Below are positions 12,030-23,700 of a stretch of 64,000 bases of DNA, one piece after another. Each line of letters starts with the position of its first letter. Positions within the stretch are counted from its first letter, which is position 1. Source of the stretch: Ooceraea biroi (taxonomy: Eukaryota; Arthropoda; Insecta; Hymenoptera; Formicidae); assembly GCF_003672135.1 (NCBI RefSeq), contig NC_039506.1:23096497-23160496 (forward strand), given 5' to 3'. A program made the translations under genes and the position numbers. The notes below the pieces were generated by a model. That model was given only the letters and a program-made list of their open reading frames with translations, had not been told where the DNA came from and did no database searches.

Positions 12030-12441
12030 TACATTTTATTGTATTTAATACATTTAATACATAATTGATATTAAAATTAAAAAATTTACAATAAATAGAA
12101 TTCATTAATTTTAACTAGTGAAAAGCTCATACATGACTTGTCTGAAAGTTGTTCAAATTGTCAAGATATCGCCGAAAGTAGTCTAGAATTTGTCTTGGTG
12201 TTTCTGTTATTTTCGACTTACATAAATAAATTAGACAGGTTTTAGCCTGACTAAGCAGAGTTATTTCGACAGTATTTATACAGTGTGTAGACAGATATTT
12301 GTCCAAAAAATGTCTAAAAATGAGACTAGTAAACGTATTCTGACATCCAGAACGCATCTAAAACAAGTCTAAACTAAATCTACTGTCTGCCTAAAATCCG
12401 TCAAGGTGGCCCGCCAGGGTGAATCATTCGCGATACATAAC

Positions 12442-15243
12442 ATGTCTGGAGAAAACCTAGATTCAGAAGAACGTCTCGCGAACGTGAAACTCTGCGTTAA
12501 ATTAGGTGTGACGGTGCCAGATACACAGAAATTGATACAGCAAGCTTTCGGAATTCCAACAGAAAGGCAAACGGTTCAGAGATTGATCACGAGTTTTACA
12601 GAGGGAAAAGAAAACATCTCTCATGATGTGTATTATAATTACGATACTAGTAAAGACAAAGTCGCCAAAGCTCGTAGAGTTCGTTCTCGGAATCTGTCAA
12701 TTTCATGGTTTGCTACTAATGTTTCCCTAAGCCCTGAGCTTCAGTACGTTCTGCTCGAAATGAAAAAAGAGGTGTTTCATGGCCACGTCGTGCCACCGGT
12801 GTGAACCTGGCATCTGACTTTAACGAAATGAAAATTTTCGGGCATATTTCGTTTGTACCTCGTTTGTACCTGTTTGCACCATCGTTCGTTTCGTTTGTAC
12901 CTTAACAGTTTAAAAGTTATAAGGGGTCAAACAATAGCCAGCACCCGACTAAAAGATATCCGAATTTTAATAATGCCATTCGAAAGAGCATCGTTTGTAC
13001 CTTCAGGAACCATCGTTTAAATGGTTTGTACCTCAACGGAACCGGAAGTACAGGCTTTTCAAAAAATAGGTCCAAGAGGTATCTTCATCAATTTTTGAGA
13101 TATCGCAAAATGGATAACGTCATTCGAAAGAGCATCATTTGTACCTTCAGAATCCACCGTTTAAATCGTTTGTACCTCAAAGGAACCGGAAGTACAAACT
13201 TTTAAAAATTTGGAAAAAAACGTCCAAGAGGTATCTTCGTCAATTTTTGAGATATCGCAAAACGGCCAACGGCATTCGAAAGCGTTCGATTAGCACCCGT
13301 TTGTACCTCCGTTCAAATCGTTTGTACCTTAAAGGAACCGGAAGTACAGGCTCTTCAAAAAACGTCCAAGAGATACTTTCGCCAATTTTCGAAATAATCG
13401 AAAACGGCCAACGGCGGTCGAAAGAGCTCGGATAGCGCCTGTTTGTACCTCCGTTCAAATCGTTTGTATCTCAAAGGAACCGGAAGTACAGCATTTTCAA
13501 AGTAAAACAATAGTTGTTCGTACCTCCGTTGTTTGTAGAGAGGTACAAACGATTTGAACGGAGGTACAAACAGGTGCCAAGGTCGATAGATGGAGGAACT
13601 GGCGAAGTAAGGTCCTCGCATCCACTTCACACGATTTGACCCGAAAATGGCGACGAAATGTAGGTTATTCTCGTTTTATGCGGGATACATTAGTAAGAAC
13701 GGTGAAGTATTTTTGCATAAATGCAGGTTTTGGCAAAACAACCTGGCATTTTTGTTTCACAACACTCTGTTCACTTTGTTGTCGACTTTGCCTGCTGACT
13801 GACATACACATCAATACACATGTATATATCATGATACTACGTGTACATACATACATACATACATAGCTCTTTCGATCGCCGTTGGCCGTTTTCGAATATC
13901 TCGAAAATTGGCGAATGTACCTCTTGGACGTTTTTTGAAGAGCCTGTACTTCCGGTCCCTTTGAGGTACAAACGGGTAGGAACTATGCTCCTTCGAATGG
14001 TGTTGGGCATTTTCGGATATCTCTACAAACAACGGAGGTACGAACAACTATTTGTTTTACATTGAAAAGACTGTACTTCCGGTTCCTTTGAGGTACAAAC
14101 GATTTGAACGGAGGTACAAATGGGTGCTAATCGAGCTCTTTCGAATGCCGTTGGCCGTTTTGCGATATCTCAAAAATTTACGAATATACCTCTTGGACGT
14201 TTTTTTCAAATTTTTAAAAGTTTGTATTTCCGGTTCCGTTGAGGTACAAACCATTTAAACGATGGTTCCTGAAGGTACAAACGATGCTCTTTCGAATGGC
14301 ATTACTAAAGTTCGGATATCTTTTAGTCGGGTGCTGGCTATTTTTTGACCCCTTATAACTTTTAAACTGTTGAGGTACAAACGAAACGAACGATGGTGCA
14401 AACAGGTACAAACGAGGTACAAACGAAATATGCCCGAAAATTTTCATTTCGTTAAAGTCAGGTGCTAGGTTCACACCGGTCGTCGTGCCACGCAAGCTAA
14501 CCAGAGAACAACAGCAGGCACGCTACGATCATTGCATGGACATTATTTACACGTGCTGGACAAATCCCGATTTCCTGGATTTACTTATCATTGGCTGCAA
14601 GACATGGTTTTGCGTGGAACGGAGTCGATCACCACCAGACGAGACAGGAACGTCGAAACAGGAGTCTACGACTAGTGTAGAGATAGCGGCGTTTATTTGT
14701 TTCTACGATTTGATAGGCATCATATATTGTGATCTTTGTGTGTTTGGACCAGAAATAGTAAAAGAAGAAGAATATGAATATCAAGTTATGGATACTGAAG
14801 AAGAATGTGAACACTTATATCAAGTTATGGATACTGTGTGGCATGCCATCATTGACTTAAGACCAAGATATAAAGCGGAAGAGCAACCAAGATTTCATTT
14901 GTTGCTTGATAAATCACTAGATAACATCGATGTACGCAAATTTTGGGCTGACAGACAAGTGTGTGTTCTATCTCAGCCACGATACTCGTGGGATTTATCA
15001 CCGTGCGACTATTTTCTCTTCGACAAAATTAGAGCACGTATAAGAATGGCAGAAAGTAAAGGATTACCTAATTATAAACCGTTAGGAACTAGAGTTGAAG
15101 AGATCGTGACCGAAATAGTCGACGAGCATGAGAAGGATCGAAGGCCTTTGAGGTATCGTGTTATAAGTAATTCTATCTATGAGTTGCTAGAGCGTGCAGA
15201 GAAATGTAAGGAAGTAAACGGTGATTATGTGCAGGATATATGA
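12442..15243 (+). pseudogene. second mariner-superfamily transposase, split by a foldback element
   Basis: The two halves are 12442-12794 and 14481-15243. Removing the 12795-14480 insertion and one copy of the 9-bp duplication rejoins the frame at HVVP/RKLTREQ, equivalent to the WVPHxLT block of mariners. The N-terminal half has the HTH_48-like pattern (EERLANVKLCVKLGVTVPDT...FTEGKENI). The C-terminal half keeps CFYDLIGIIYCD and LSPCDYFLFDKI, equivalents of conserved mariner blocks. The first catalytic Asp is lost (LLIIGCKTW where mariners have TGDETW) and the last two candidate Asp are about 32, not 34, apart. An in-frame tandem duplication repeats YQVMDT. Sequence upstream of 12442 belongs to the Harbinger terminal repeat. 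Although catalytically dead, both halves remain open for 117 and 254 codons. No terminal repeats of its own were identified. Confidence 0.72.
12795..14480. mobile_element. 1686-bp Foldback-like element with 9-bp target-site duplication
   Basis: Ends are accggtgtgaacc and its complement ggttcacaccggt. The 9-bp duplication cgtcgtgcc lies at 12786-12794 and 14481-14489. The arms are long inverted repeats (left about 12795-13570, right about 13865-14480). They are built from subrepeats of about 145 bp, each marked by gtttgtacct and ggaaccggaagtaca. The latter mark recurs near 13039, 13183, 13335 and 13477 in the left arm and, inverted, near 13947, 14073 and 14224 in the right arm. The centre (about 13575-13864) is unique, non-coding and ends in a (CATA)n run. 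Long arms of tandem subrepeats with 9-bp duplications match the Foldback architecture known from Drosophila. No transposase is present. Reading frames inside it are artefacts of the repeats. Confidence 0.88.
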
Positions 15244-17707
15244 TTAAGTAGAGAGATTAGCAATATAAATAATTGCATGCTTTTGTGTAAAAAAATCAAT
15301 TGTTTTCGATGCTTGTCGTGTACTTAAATTCGATATGTTATATAATGAAATTCGATATGTTGTGTAATTAGAATGTCAAACGTATTACTTATGTCAGTCA
15401 CTTTAGCAAAGGCGTCGTGCGATTAGCGTCCTGAAATTATATTATTCTTTTTATATCACGCAAATACTTCCATCGATTATAAATCCGCGCATCGTTACTG
15501 TAAAAATTTATATTTATTACCGAAGCTGAGCTTTTTCTATGATTTAACTCTTCCATTTGGCTTATCTGAAATTTGAATGTGTAACAAATTTACGAATATG
15601 AAACGGATGTATTATCTTCAATAGTCTAAACTTTGGTTTTTATTATTACAGTTTATTATTACGTTTATTATTATTACCTCAAATTAAAATCCCATTCGTT
15701 AATCGATAAGAAGATATAGTATCTCGAAACTTATACTGTAAATCTATCTTATAAGAACGAAAACGTATGAAACTTGAAGAACTTGTATTTTTTGTCAACT
15801 AATATCTTTAAGTCCTTTTAATAATACGATTTCTTTGAATTTTATACACGAATTTTATACACGTATGTATGGGTTAATATCAGTTTGTGCTCATGCTCGA
15901 TTATTTTTGTACATGAAACGTGCACGAGACATAAGATTGATTCGTAAGTTGCGCGCATGTCAAGAAATATTTGTTTTATTCTAGAAAATCGTTGTAGAAA
16001 ATCTTTATATTACTAATTTATAATTATATCATTTATATTTATGAGAACATTTTATTATCACATTATTTCATTATTCGCGTATTACATATTTATTTATAAA
16101 ACTAGTTCATTTTAATTAGTGATACAGATACGTGCGTTAAACGATTAAATAATATGACCAACCCAGAGCTTCATTCAACGGAAAATTTAGTAACATTGTC
16201 CAACTGTTGAGTCTGCTGATGCATCTTTTAGTAGATACGCCCATTCAGAACGTGCTTTCAACGATAAAAGTGCCTTAAATGTGGTTTTTCAACCCATCAG
16301 GTAGTTTTCAAACTTCTAGAGGCGCTTTTATCGTTGTAAATACATGCTGAACATATAGATATATTTATAAATATATCTAGTTCTGAATATAGGCCATAAA
16401 GTTTATTTCTTTGCAAGGAATATCCAGTCAACCCATCAATAATTAAGAATGAATAAGGAGGGACAGGCAATGAACAACAACGGTAAGTGTATTTCCTCAT
16501 TCTTTTTATCGTACGTGAATATCGACACAACTTGAAAACAAAATGTACGTTCAGGAAGACTTATCCGCTAACAATATTTATAAATTGCGCTAATATATAT
16601 ACTTAATATATATAGCTTTTTTATGGAAAACCATATTTCTCGCATTGTTTTAAATTGCAATTTAACACAAATTTAATTTAATTCAAACGAACGTGCGTAC
16701 GCAATAAAATATCGTATGTTTATTTACAAGTTTATTTAAAATCGAGAGAGAAGTATATGTGTGGGGATTCGGTTTCCAATAGAAACTCCAATAACGACTC
16801 CGATTCCAACAAACATGAATGAAATATTTTAATATTACAAGTTATTGAATCGTTATTAAACGTATCACGTCTCGAACTATTGTTTAGAGGAAACATCAAA
16901 CTTGCTACTCGTTTATAAACGCACAGTATGTTACAATGTTCATGTAATACTACATTATTGCAGCTGGATCTAGTAGTCATCCAGAATTTCCCTAGCGAAG
17001 ATCTCAAAACGAATTAATAATACCTACGATCGCCGTTATCCGTAAATATTAATTCTGTCGTCGCTTTTCATTGCAATATTCATGAATGATGAGTGTCGAT
17101 GAGGATATCAGTATGATGATTTATCATTATCCTGATATCCGACGTGTTAACGATGAGATATCAATCGATCGCATTGTTAACACATCGTATTTGGGCTGCG
17201 TCTCTCTTTCTACAAGCATGACATAGCGCCACTTCACGATTCATGATCTCTCATCCTCCCTCTTTATTTTTAATTTTAATCAATAATTTATCATCTCGAA
17301 ACTTCTCGCGAATGCTATTAATACCTAGCTGGAATGATCGTCTTGCAGATTATTTCCTATCTTCGAAGCAGCGCGATTTGTCGTGAGATGAATGCGTCGC
17401 GCATCCCCTCGAAGAAATGAAAGACGCTGATCATCTGATCGCAACGGGGCTGAGTGTCGAACGTGAGTATTCGCTGCTGTTCGCGCGGAAAGGCAATTTC
17501 ATAAAAGAGAAAATACGCGACGCGGCGTTTCTTCCATGAAAGTGACTTTCCTGTGAGTAAGTCGATCGGTGGCATCGGTATATAACTTAGTTCACGTTCG
17601 CTTGTTGTTCACGTTCGTGAAGCAGGGTGTACGTCTTCGATGAAATTCCTAACACTCCTAACTCTAAACAGCCATATTAGTACACCGTGCAGTATGCGCG
17701 TGTCTCG
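15244..17707. other. intergenic DNA and 3' region of the next gene
   Basis: AT-rich, no supported gene. It holds a short direct repeat aaattcgatatgtt at about 15328 and 15350. The part near 17.26-17.71 kb is probably the 3' untranslated region of the minus-strand CBM_14 gene; tttatt at about 17263 would be an AATAAA on that strand. A block at about 16448-16482 (aatgaataaggagggacagg) resembles 7794-7828, so it may be another copy of a decayed dispersed repeat. Confidence 0.45.
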
Positions 17708-20700
17708 TCAATACGCGTAATCTTGCCATGGTCTCTGCTGCCTGTACTGCGCCCCGCTGATCTGTATAGCCTCCGGCGTTCTGTAATAGACTGATGATCG
17801 GCTCCGATCGCTGTTGCTAAGGCTCGTTGGCAGGAACTGATGACTCGGGACGAATGCTTTCTGTTGATGCTGATGCTGAGACTGAGGCTGCGACTGTTGT
17901 TGCTGCTGTTGTTGATTAACCGGCCTGGAAAGCTTGTAATTATTCTCGGAAGGTTGGAGGACCGTGTCTCTGCCCAACTGTCGGTGAAGAGGTAGGACAA
18001 AACCGCTCGGCAGATTGGCCTCTTGAATCAAAGTAGGCGTCAAAGCATCGTTTAAGGTAACGTCGTATTCGCTCTCGGGAATATCCTGAAGCCGGTGCGT
18101 CACTTCGTTGAGTCTCTGCTTCACCCTATAGCTGTTACCTGGTCCTGTAGGATAGTCCTGGATATCCTCGCTTTTGTACGTTGAACTATAAATGTTCGGT
18201 GTGGTCTCGGCAGAAGGAACTTTCACTTTGCTGCGGACAGGAGGGCTCGAGGATGTTTGTCGGAACGCAGATAGATTTGTAGATACCGTATCCGTATGCC
18301 TGTCGCTTGAATAATTTTCTATCCATTTAGGAGCCAGATTATCCCCCTGATGATGATTACGCGGATCGTCCGATTGGTTTTGAGTGGCGTATCCCCTAGA
18401 CGAGTTGGACAGGTTCTCCGGGCTTCTCGACACTTCCTCCTCACTCTTCTCGATCGGCCTTCGCAACGCTGGTCTGGATATTGCGCCTTCGTACTCGTCC
18501 TGCCGTTGTTTCTTCTGAAGATCACTCTGAACAGTTTTGTAAGCATCGTACGTCTGTTTGTTGTTGTCCGACTTCAATTGCGGTTCCTGATGATTTCTGT
18601 TGACCTGCTGCTCCTCATGCACGTAATAACCCTTGTACTCATTTTCGTTCAAGGCACTATGGTGATCAGTCGATGTTTCTTCGTCCCTTCTGGGCGAATG
18701 AGGTGCTTTCGAGCCGACCGGTGACAATCCTCTTGGATTGGGAGTACCGCCTCGCGACGGTAAGAAAGGTCTTTTCACGATTCGTACGGTAGTTCGTGGT
18801 GGAAGCGTGGAAGACGGCGGATCCTCCAGCGGCTCGTCGTAGTACTCCGAGGAATACTCGTCCGAATACACAACCGGATGATGACTTTGTTCGTTCCTAC
18901 TTTCTAGATCTCTGTCCTGGTAGTCCGCTTGTTGAGGTTCTCTGAGATTTGTTCTCTGAGATTTCTCTGGTAAATTTCTATGATAATCCTGGGTGTCGAT
19001 CGTCAAGCGACCGCTTTGAGTTTGAGTTGGTCTCGTTGGTCGTTCCAGGTAGGATGGATTCTCCGCTCGATCAGTCACTGCATCCTTGGAGTCTACTTCA
19101 GATTTGTGAATAAGCTGTTCTGGTAAGCAAGTTGTACTTGTAGTTGTAGTAGTGGTAGTCGTAGTGGTTGCCTTCTCGGTTGTTCGATCGTATGAGCTTG
19201 GTCTTCTGGATGCTTCAGTAGTATAGTCTGAAAGATCCTTCGCTCTCGAGGACGATCGCGGTCGTTCCGCATCCCTGTCGCGATCAGAGAGACGAGGCGT
19301 GTATGGTCGTTCCTGCCGCTCCGCGTCTTGCGATCTTCCTCGATCTGAGGATCTGTCGGAATTACGATCTTTGCCACGATCAAGAGCTCGATCTCTGCTT
19401 CGGTCTCTGTCTCTTTCGTAATAACGGTCTCTCGAGCGATCTTGGTGCGTCCTGACTCGTACCTCTTCCGGCGATGAATGATAACGAGATCTAGAAAAAT
19501 TAACATAATTAACAATATCTCGTTAATTAATATTAATTAATTTCCATGTGTGTGACATTTAATGGGCGTATTATAAATTTCTGTGAAAATTTAATCTTGC
19601 ATATTTTTATAATTTGTTTTTTGCTACAAAATTGTTGCTCTAGTTATTATAAAATATATATCAATGACGTGTTTTCTCGATACTAGTAAAGTATGAAATT
19701 TTTCATCTGACCAAGTGTAAAACGACCTATCATAGCGACATGACTTGACTGATGGCAACTATTAATTTTGAGAATTTAGTACTGTTCATGAATATGATTC
19801 CGTTTAGTAGTTTAGTTTGTTAAGTATTACCGTATCAGTGTTGTGTACGTTACCTTACCTGAGGGGGCGATCCCGGTCCCGGGTCTCGTAGAATTCTCTG
19901 TCCCTATCTCTATCTCGATACGAGGGTCTCCTTCTGAGCGGTCGTCTGATCGGCCTAAGGTCCTCCAACTCGTCATCGTAATAATCGTCCTCTACAAAAT
20001 CTACTGGTCGGCGCCGTGGTTCCTCTTTAATTGTGAAATTTTATATAAAAAGTGTCTAAGCTAAAAAGTCTTAACGTCTCATCAAACGTGTTTATCAAGT
20101 TAATTTTACCCGTTGGCTGCGCTGGAGTAGTTTTATATGCATATCTATCTTGTTCCGAGAGTGGTACTGGTCGCCTAATCTTGGGCGGTGCTCTTGGTCG
20201 TGCATAAACCGAACTGCTAGGTGCAGCTGGCTTTACCAGGCCCTCCGCGTTCGATGTTGCACTCGCCGAAGGCGCCGCAACTTCCTTATCATCGTAATCA
20301 TCTCGGTACCTATTGTGTTTAAAATATATCTTTTTATAATTATTATTTTTTGGTAAACGTGTACTATACTTAATAATTAATTGATGAGTGAAAAAATCAT
20401 GATAACGTTTCAATAACTGTATTACAAATGTATTACGAAAGATTGCCAAAAACGAGGAAAGTCTTATTTGATTAACTAACAATTAAATAAATTTTATATA
20501 AAATATTATATTATTTTTACACAAATTTTATGTAAAATAAGCTAGACAGCTGCAACATTTTTATTTATCCAATACAAAGATCTATGGAAAATGAATATTA
20601 CCATGTTTAAAAGACGATTTATTAATGATTTATCAGTCTCAGAAATTCTTGATAAGACGAATGCATTTCCACCTTTTATCGGAATATCTCCGTTCGTCGG

Positions 20701-23700
20701 TATCCCTGTTCCTCGTCTCGGTTCGTCTATCGTACACGTCCAGATCATCCGCCTCCCTCGACGTCGATCTGATACCCTGAGCGTCTGGGATTCTCCCGCG
20801 GGGTCTCACGTCGTCCTCCAATGGATCTCTCGACCTGGGCGGATCCCTCCTGTTGCTTCTACTCGAGTACCTATCTCTACCGACATCCCGATCCCTATCT
20901 GACCCGTCTCTACTTCGCGAGGGCGAGTCCCTGTCCCGGAAGTCACGATCGCGTTCCCGGTCCCGGAACTCGCGATCCCTGTCCCGCCTATACTTCCGAT
21001 CATCGTACTCGTAGTCATCCCGGCCGGCGAAATCTCGCGATGGCCGACTGTACTCGTCATCGTAATAGTCCTCGTAATAATCGTACGGTCTTCTCCTGGC
21101 CGGCGGTCTTCTTCTTGGTGGAGCCCTGTCGCGCACAGGTGGCCGACTAGTCGGCACGGTGACTGGCGCCACGGTGGTCGTCGTAGTGGTTGTGGTCGTG
21201 GCAGCCTGGTAAAGAGCGTCATTCCTGTGCCAGTACTTCTTGGAGTTGGCGCAGTCGACCTCAGACACGAAGTGGCAGATGAAGGTTTTCTGATCGAACG
21301 CCGTAAAATTGGCACACAGGAAGTCGTAGCGGGTGCCAAATAGGCAGTGATGATAGACCTTGAGATGAGGGAGCAAACAGATGACGTTAGAATTATCGCT
21401 GACACATTTGCCACGTATATTAATCGCGCGTTTGGCTTTTTAAAAACGGCATTGCTGATTGCCGTAAAAATTAAACCATTAAAATTAAGAAACGTGGAAT
21501 GGATTTCGACGAATGAACGGGCGTTTACGAAATCGAATGTCGATCGATGGGTGAAAGTGGCCAGCGGATCGGCGCCGCGTGCCAAACTTTCGAGATTTTT
21601 CGAGGCGCATATTTTTTCTTGTTTTTTTTATCGCACGAATCCGGCAATCTTATAATTTTGCCCGCGATTCGTCACATCAGCTGTCCTGCCGAGGTAACGA
21701 GACGGCGTCCACGACACGATGATTTTAGCACACTTTTCACGGCGAACGTTCCTCGCTAGCACGCTACCACTGTAGCTTTCACACAGCAACCGCATGTGTG
21801 CGAACGCGAGTAATTGCACCGGCTCGCGTAAACGTGCATTGTGCGATATCTCACGTACGAGAAACAGAAAGAAAAAGTGAGAAGGAGAGACTCTGTATGA
21901 GGACTCGCGGTATTATCTGGAACACGTAAACGTTAGTAAATTATCCGGACGAGTTATCTAGAATCATTCAGAGCACATCCTTTCGGTAAGTGTCGGGCAC
22001 CGTTTCACTGAGATCCTCGTAGAAAGAAGGAGAGTCTCCTCCAATAATAGATCATGAATCTTGCTCAACTCGCCGTGTAAATGTCAGATGATCATTGAAT
22101 GCCTAATCGTGGTCTAATGAGCCTCACGCTCGCGCGCGGCGTGAGCAATGTCTGTGGCAGAAATACATAGAGTCATCATTACTCTTTCGCTAAAAATGCG
22201 TGTTTTCTCGTCCTGATATTTTGATTCAATTTTTCATTACAATCTTTTGTAACGAAGATTTGGAGAAAATGTTTAATTCAATTAATGAATCGTTTGATTT
22301 AATTCCTGCTCATGTACGAAATACATGAATTTTCTTTTGCAATTTCTTTAGCGATCTTCAACAGTTCCGAATTTGTTTGAAGAAAATGACGGTTAAGAAT
22401 CGAGGTAAATGCCTCGGAAACTTTCTTTATGCCGGATGCGGAAAAGGTATTGCGGTTATTTGCATGAGAACTAACGCCCGGATTATTCAGAACACGTAAT
22501 CTTGTCTTATTTAACGACTTTTTATTTCTGTACGGCATCTCCTGTACAGACCCGGCGACATTACATCGGTGACTTACGAGAGACTTCACCCCGTAAAACA
22601 TCGTACACTGCTGCTACGATCCATCACACCGGCAACATTAATCATTAGGACCATTATAGTTGCAAATTCAGCCGAGGCCGTAGGGTAGGATTAGAAAATA
22701 ATCCAAGCGAGTGATTTCCCGGCAGGAAGCCGGGACGGTAAATTAATCGCTTATTTCCCAATTTCTCTTCCGCGACAGGTCTTTTGCAGGTGACGTAAAT
22801 CGCGTCTTCGACGTCCTTTCTGCAGCGTGACAGCACGCCTCCGGCCGGCGAACCCCGTGAAGCCGATATTTACATGACAATGGTCCATCCGTTCTCCAGC
22901 CCCGCGAAAAGACGATCGATAAGAGAACCGAGCCGAGTCGCGGTAAGGGGCTACTTACTTTGCAATCGCTTTCACAATTCCTAGGATTCGCGCGTACGTG
23001 AATCGCGGAACGGTCAGGGACGGGAAGCGTAGCGGACCACGAAAGTCCTCTTCCTCGGCGATTCTTTCCACGGCGACCTTGTTATTGCGGTCAGCGGTTT
23101 TTCACTTTCGATATCGATTTCTACTCGGGTCTCGTTGTTCTTACAATCGATAATAGAAGCCCGATACCGATTTTAGTTGATACTCCTTGCAACACGCTGC
23201 CTCGATTGTTCTATCGAACAATCGGTTGCACAAATCGGTATAACATTAATATAAATTACAATCGCTGTGTGTAAGGTGCAATCTTATGTGCACGATGTTA
23301 TATTTGTTGTAGATTCTCACCAGTTGATTGTGCGCCTACTTGTTATTCGAATATATCATTGAGACAGCCTTCATCGTTCGACGTTCGATTGCACGAACGT
23401 ATCACTGTGGGAATCGACATCAAGACGATTTAAATTACGGCATAAAGTGCTGGCATTAATCCTCTGCGATTTTTCTTATAATAAATATTACGTTAAATGT
23501 CATGTTTGCTACAACACGCAGTAATTACGACTCGTGAGTACTGCAATTACTGACATCGAGAGTGTGTAATTCGATTTCGTTCAAATGAATGAATCGCGTG
23601 GATCACGATGACGATTTCTCGACCGGTCGTTTTCACGGGCCGAACCTGATGCTTGTGATCACGGGATTCGCGGTGAAACGATCGCTCTCAGCAATGATGA

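Larger units (their letters stand above)
10664..12150. repeat. inverted repeat arms bracketing the mariner insertion
   Basis: The sequence left of the mariner (about 10658-10740: gacaattt, cagacaagtcat, tatgagctttt, tgtaaattttttaattttaa) is found again as its reverse complement to the right of it (about 12058-12160). The arms are diverged but keep the order of blocks, so the target was already a palindrome of roughly 100 bp per arm when the mariner landed in it. It may be a subterminal inverted repeat of the Harbinger element or a separate small foldback. Confidence 0.65.
8299..12422 (+). mobile_element. decayed PIF/Harbinger element, interrupted by two other transposons
   Basis: Matching terminal inverted repeats bound this segment. 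The left one is ccctggcgggcc followed by ctttgac (from about 8301). The right one, read as its complement, is ccctggcgggcc followed by ccttgac (about 12403-12421). Inside is a recognisable HARBI1-type transposase relic at 8709-9870. The element was later hit by a Tc1-like element (8916-9676) and a mariner (10743-12029). The 3-bp target duplication usual for Harbinger elements is not obvious at these borders, so the exact ends are uncertain. The remaining internal sequence is AT-rich and non-coding, and the N-terminal part of the transposase is missing. Confidence 0.55.

Noticed and set aside
13139..14258. Many overlapping frames rich in RYKRFERRYK- and RPPLAVFDYFEN-like motifs on both strands
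   Set aside because: They are translations of the foldback subrepeats (gtttgtacct units) and recur in both orientations.
18350..18724. 124-codon plus-strand frame
   Set aside because: Antisense shadow of the last exon of the large CBM_14 gene, whose frame and phase are well supported.
19093..19515. 140-codon minus-strand frame rich in Arg and Glu
   Set aside because: Wrong frame of the last exon; the correct frame starts at the acceptor at 19490 and reads RSRYHSSPEEV into the polar tail.
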